From Chryseobacterium gleum (lineage in GTDB: Bacteria; Bacteroidota; Bacteroidia; Flavobacteriales_D; Sanyastnellaceae), in NCBI GenBank assembly GCA_943330925.2, contig CALQJP020000084.1, positions 1-8,534 on the forward strand: 8,534 nt of DNA, written 5' to 3'. Shown here piece after piece: positions 5,682 through 8,534 of the stretch. The position numbers and the translations under genes were made by a program. The notes beneath the pieces were generated by a model. The model worked only from the letters and a program-made list of their open reading frames with translations, searched no databases and was not told the DNA's origin. The first letter of the stretch is position 1. The number at the start of each line of letters is the position of its first letter.

Positions 5682-7403
5682 ATGCCTTTTTTGTTATTTG
5701 TTTTCCGATACCTTATCGTCGCCATTCCGATTTGCGCGCCCTTGCTGGTGTGTGCGCAAGTGAAAGAGTATCCCAAAAATTACTTTCAATCTCCTCTTGA
5801 AATTCCGCTCAACCTCTCCGGTAATTTCGGAGAACTGCGCACCAATCACTTTCATGCGGGTATCGATATTAAAACCGAACAGCGCGAAGGACTCAATGTG
5901 CTCGCCGCTGCGGAAGGCTATGTGTCGCGCATAAAGGTGGCACCCGCAGGCTATGGCTATGCGCTCTACATCGATCATCCGAATGGGTATACTACCGTCT
6001 ACGGTCACTTGCTGCGTTATGCGCCTAATATTGATGAATACGTCAAAAACCAACAATACGATCTGGAATCCTTTAGCGTCGATCTATTTCCCGAAAAGGG
6101 GCTTTTGCCGGTAACCAAAGGTGAAGTGGTCGGACTGTCGGGTAATTCAGGAAGCAGTGGTGGACCGCATCTTCATTTTGAAATACGCGAAACCGCAACC
6201 GAAAAACTGGTCAATCCGTTGTTGTTCGGCCTGGTAGTAAAAGATAAAATACCGCCTTCCGTGTCGCATGTTTGGTTGGTCCCGCTAACCGACTCTTCGT
6301 GGGTGAATGGCGCACGCTTGCCCGTTGTATTGGAAACAAAGGGCGGTGGACTGAAAACTACCACGCTTCCCAACGTATACGGTGATGTGGGTTTTGCAAT
6401 TACGACTGTCGATATGCTGGATGGAAATAGCAACCGTTGCGGCGTCTATCGAATCGAATTGTTTGTAGATGGTCTTCAAGTGTATGGGCAGCGAATGGAT
6501 CGACTCGATTTTGCAACCAATCGCGCCATGAATGCGCATACCATCTACGAGCGGTTTAAGAAGGACAGAAGCTCCATCCACGGCTCGTATCGATTGCCCG
6601 GAAATCCGCTCGACATTTATGACAACCTGGTCAACGACGGTGTTATCAGTTTTCGCGATGGAAAGACCCATGCCTGCGAATACCGATTGCTTGATATCAT
6701 GGGCAATGAGTCACGCGTGAAGTTCAACGTGCAATCGCTGACAGCTCCCGGCAAGCCGTTGCCTTCAAAGGCTCATCTCGCACATTGGGATTGGGAGCGC
6801 GATAACGCTATTGAAACAGAACGAGTCAGGATTTCGATGAAGGCAAATACACTTTATGAAAATCTGGATTTGGATATAACGGAAACAACCAAAATTGCAA
6901 ACTCAGTAGGACCGGCTTATCTAATTGCATCGCCATACGAACCTGCACACAATGCTTACTCGCTTGCTCTCAAAGCGGACAAGGTGAAGCCCGGGTATGA
7001 GCGAAAAACAACGGTCGTGCGCTGGGACCCCGACAAGAACAAGCTCATTGCCGAGGCAAGCAAGTTTGAGAATGGCTGGATTTCGGCTGAGCCGATGTAT
7101 CTCGGTTATTTTGCCCTGATGACCGACACTGTCAAGCCGGGTATTTCAGTCGTTGATTTTGCAGCAATAATGAAAGGAAAGAAGAGTTTTTCGTTTAAAA
7201 TTTCGGATGGGCTTTCCGGCATCGATCAGATAATTCCGCGTATTGACGGCAAATGGGCACTCATGGAATACGATGCGAAGAACAGCCGATTAACGTATTA
7301 TTTCAACAGCAGATACATAGCGCCAGGAGAGCATCAATTCGAGCTCACGGTAATTGACGCCGTAGGCAATGAAAAAAAATTTAATGGTCGATTCACATGG
7401 TGA
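5682..7403 (+). CDS. Exported M23 (LytM) family zinc metallopeptidase
   Basis: This is a 573-residue exported peptidase of the M23/LytM type, which cleaves peptide bonds in peptidoglycan cross-links. From the ATG at 5682 it starts with a signal peptide (residues 1-25, cleavage after VCA). The catalytic domain (about 35-185) has every expected residue: H58 and D62 in HFHAGID, H109 in VYGH, and H163 and H165 in GPHLHFE. About 50 residues lie between H109 and the HLH motif, including a segment reading YDLESFSVDLFPEKGLLPV. The remaining 390 residues are beta-rich and contain segments such as PPSVSHVWLVPL and MTDTVKPGISVVDF that suggest Ig-like or similar accessory domains. The frame opens to an ATG at 5589; those 31 residues place a second hydrophobic stretch before the signal peptide and seem less likely. 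The stop overlaps the start of the next gene. Confidence 0.93.
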   Translation: MPFLLFVFRYLIVAIPICAPLLVCAQVKEYPKNYFQSPLEIPLNLSGNFGELRTNHFHAGIDIKTEQREGLNVLAAAEGYVSRIKVAPAGYGYALYIDHPNGYTTVYGHLLRYAPNIDEYVKNQQYDLESFSVDLFPEKGLLPVTKGEVVGLSGNSGSSGGPHLHFEIRETATEKLVNPLLFGLVVKDKIPPSVSHVWLVPLTDSSWVNGARLPVVLETKGGGLKTTTLPNVYGDVGFAITTVDMLDGNSNRCGVYRIELFVDGLQVYGQRMDRLDFATNRAMNAHTIYERFKKDRSSIHGSYRLPGNPLDIYDNLVNDGVISFRDGKTHACEYRLLDIMGNESRVKFNVQSLTAPGKPLPSKAHLAHWDWERDNAIETERVRISMKANTLYENLDLDITETTKIANSVGPAYLIASPYEPAHNAYSLALKADKVKPGYERKTTVVRWDPDKNKLIAEASKFENGWISAEPMYLGYFALMTDTVKPGISVVDFAAIMKGKKSFSFKISDGLSGIDQIIPRIDGKWALMEYDAKNSRLTYYFNSRYIAPGEHQFELTVIDAVGNEKKFNGRFTW

Positions 7404-8104
7404 AACAACATTCCGTATTGTCTAACTGGAGAGACCTTGCACAGGCACTTGCCTTGTGCCTGATTTTTATCGGTTGTTCAGATCATTCACTTAACGACGC
7501 CGCCTTGAAATCCGCTGCTCTTGTGGGTTCTGGAGCAGCCAATGCAGAATTGCTGGAGCAGCCAACAGGCAATGTTTTTGCGCTCAACATTGAGGGGGCG
7601 AGGATTACTTCCGATTACACACAAGAGCAAATAACCTCCGTTTGTGCATTGGCATTTTACAATGAGCTGAGTGAAAAGCAACGAAGCGGCAACTGCTTTG
7701 TGAGAGTGAATATTTCTCAGGAAAAAGCAACACCCTTGCAGGCCACCTACACGTGTGAAGAGTTGACCATTGCCGATCGCTGCATTGATAATGCGGTTAC
7801 ATTTTTTCGATGGGATCCTTCCAAGGGCCTTGATTCCGTTCGACACGCTGTGGATCCAACGTTCTTCCCGGATACGATACTGTACCAAATGGGCCAAAGA
7901 ATGGCGGCACAAGATTCGTCTCAATTCGATGGTATACGCACGGAAATTCTGGGTTTCCGCCAGGATAGTATTGCCGATTTTCCGGTGTTAGTGATGAATG
8001 CCAAGGTGGTTCGGAACGAAAAAACGCAGTTGTATGATGTCTATTCGCGTTATTCCAGTCAGCAACTTCTCTTTGTTGCTGCCAAGCTCAATAAGGCTAA
8101 ATGA
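7397..8104 (+). CDS. Putative lipoprotein of unknown function, coupled to the M23 gene
   Basis: I do not recognise this 235-residue protein. Its N-terminus has charged residues to about 13, a hydrophobic stretch (LAQALALCLIFIG, residues 14-26) and C27 in FIGC, which resembles a lipobox although Phe at -3 is unusual. This suggests a membrane-attached periplasmic or surface lipoprotein. Four further cysteines (83, 100, 120, 129) are present and could form two disulfides. The rest looks mixed alpha/beta with no catalytic motif I can name. Its ATG overlaps the M23 stop (ATGGTGA, 7397-7403), so translation is probably coupled and the two may act together in the envelope. Its stop overlaps the end of the convergent amidohydrolase gene. 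The open frame, tight coupling and signal sequence make it a real gene. Confidence 0.85.
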   Translation: MVKQHSVLSNWRDLAQALALCLIFIGCSDHSLNDAALKSAALVGSGAANAELLEQPTGNVFALNIEGARITSDYTQEQITSVCALAFYNELSEKQRSGNCFVRVNISQEKATPLQATYTCEELTIADRCIDNAVTFFRWDPSKGLDSVRHAVDPTFFPDTILYQMGQRMAAQDSSQFDGIRTEILGFRQDSIADFPVLVMNAKVVRNEKTQLYDVYSRYSSQQLLFVAAKLNKAK

Positions 8105-8534
8105 ATTGATTCCTATCGAGCTTCAGCCACTCCAGTGTAGCATTACAGAATACATCTTCAATAACAGATTGCTCAAGATTCATTTGCGTGATGAACCTGC
8201 CCACCTCGAGATCGCCAAGTGGAAATGGATAGTCGGTGCCGAGCGTTACACGTTTTGAACCTTGCATGTCGAGCACATACTGAAACAGCTTGTCATCGTG
8301 CGTTGCACTGTCAACCCAAAAATGCCCGACGTATTTGCGCGGATTAACAGGATTGTCGATGGCAACTAAATCGGGTCTGCAATTGAATCCATGCTCGATG
8401 CGACCCAGTGTAGGTAAGAACGAACCTCCAGCGTGTGCGAAGTTGAAGCGTATGTTCGGATAGCGCTCCATTACTCCTGCGAATATGAGTGAGCACATGG
8501 CACGCGCTGTTTCTGCCGGCATTCCCACCAACCA
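8097..8534 (-). CDS. ACMSD-type amidohydrolase, N-terminus beyond window edge
   Basis: These are the C-terminal 145 residues of a metal-dependent amidohydrolase (Amidohydro_2) that resembles 2-amino-3-carboxymuconate-6-semialdehyde decarboxylase. That enzyme removes a carboxyl group from the ring-opened product of 3-hydroxyanthranilate in the kynurenine pathway. The frame is open to base 8534 and starts WLVGMPAETARAM, like the known enzyme. HAGGSFLPTLGR supplies the catalytic histidine (visible residue 34) and, 11 residues later, an arginine in the position of the substrate-binding R239 of the Pseudomonas enzyme. GTDYPFPLG supplies the metal-binding aspartate (visible residue 101). The last residues (LDRNQF) also match. 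The N-terminal metal-binding HxH lies outside the window. Similar decarboxylases of other substrates exist, so specificity is probable, not proven. It converges on the lipoprotein gene with an 8-bp overlap. Confidence 0.88.
   Translation of the reverse strand, partial: WLVGMPAETARAMCSLIFAGVMERYPNIRFNFAHAGGSFLPTLGRIEHGFNCRPDLVAIDNPVNPRKYVGHFWVDSATHDDKLFQYVLDMQGSKRVTLGTDYPFPLGDLEVGRFITQMNLEQSVIEDVFCNATLEWLKLDRNQFI

Noticed and set aside
8529..8531. TTG as the start of the amidohydrolase
   Set aside because: The codon is an internal Leu in WLVGMPAET, which lies mid-protein in the family; the true start is beyond the window.

Overview
This window looks like chromosomal DNA from a member of the Bacteroidota. 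The evidence is a phosphoserine aminotransferase beginning MKKVHNFSAGP, a DUF4476 protein (a family found mostly in this phylum), a cluster of small coiled-coil protein, ZapA and RNase Y, starts without clear Shine-Dalgarno sequences, and one good match to the Bacteroidota promoter pattern (TTG, 19 nt, TAnnTTTG) at 5597-5568 on the minus strand. By eye G+C is near one half. I cannot name a genus. I see no rRNA, tRNA, CRISPR array, insertion sequence or phage gene.

Layout: 1-5529 is read entirely on the minus strand. From upstream (right) to downstream (left) the genes are a ZapB-like coiled-coil protein, zapA and rny, which share a promoter at 5568-5597 and end at a large hairpin terminator (3201-3263). 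Next come a Wzx/MATE-type polysaccharide flippase with a TTG start, an exported DUF4476 protein 9 nt behind it, and serC, which is cut by the left edge. From 5682 rightwards, reading plus, are an exported M23 (LytM) zinc peptidase and a short putative lipoprotein whose start overlaps the peptidase stop (ATGGTGA). At the right edge, convergent and overlapping the lipoprotein 3' end by 8 bp, is the C-terminal part of an ACMSD-type amidohydrolase.

How the genes relate: the rightward operon (peptidoglycan peptidase plus putative lipoprotein) and the leftward operon (Z-ring factors plus RNase Y) diverge from a 152-bp region, which places cell-wall and division functions on either side of one control region. 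A perfect palindrome (GGGAA-GA-TTCCC) sits between the two promoter elements of the leftward operon. The flippase suggests export of a lipid-linked glycan, but no glycosyltransferases are visible. SerC makes phosphoserine for serine synthesis. ACMSD acts in the kynurenine/3-hydroxyanthranilate branch of tryptophan catabolism.

Most of the window is ordinary core genome and I see no clearly new system. The points that merit a second look are the heptad-built hairpin after rny, the flippase start just beyond it, the palindrome inside the promoter, the ZapB-like protein, and the uncharacterised lipoprotein coupled to the M23 peptidase.
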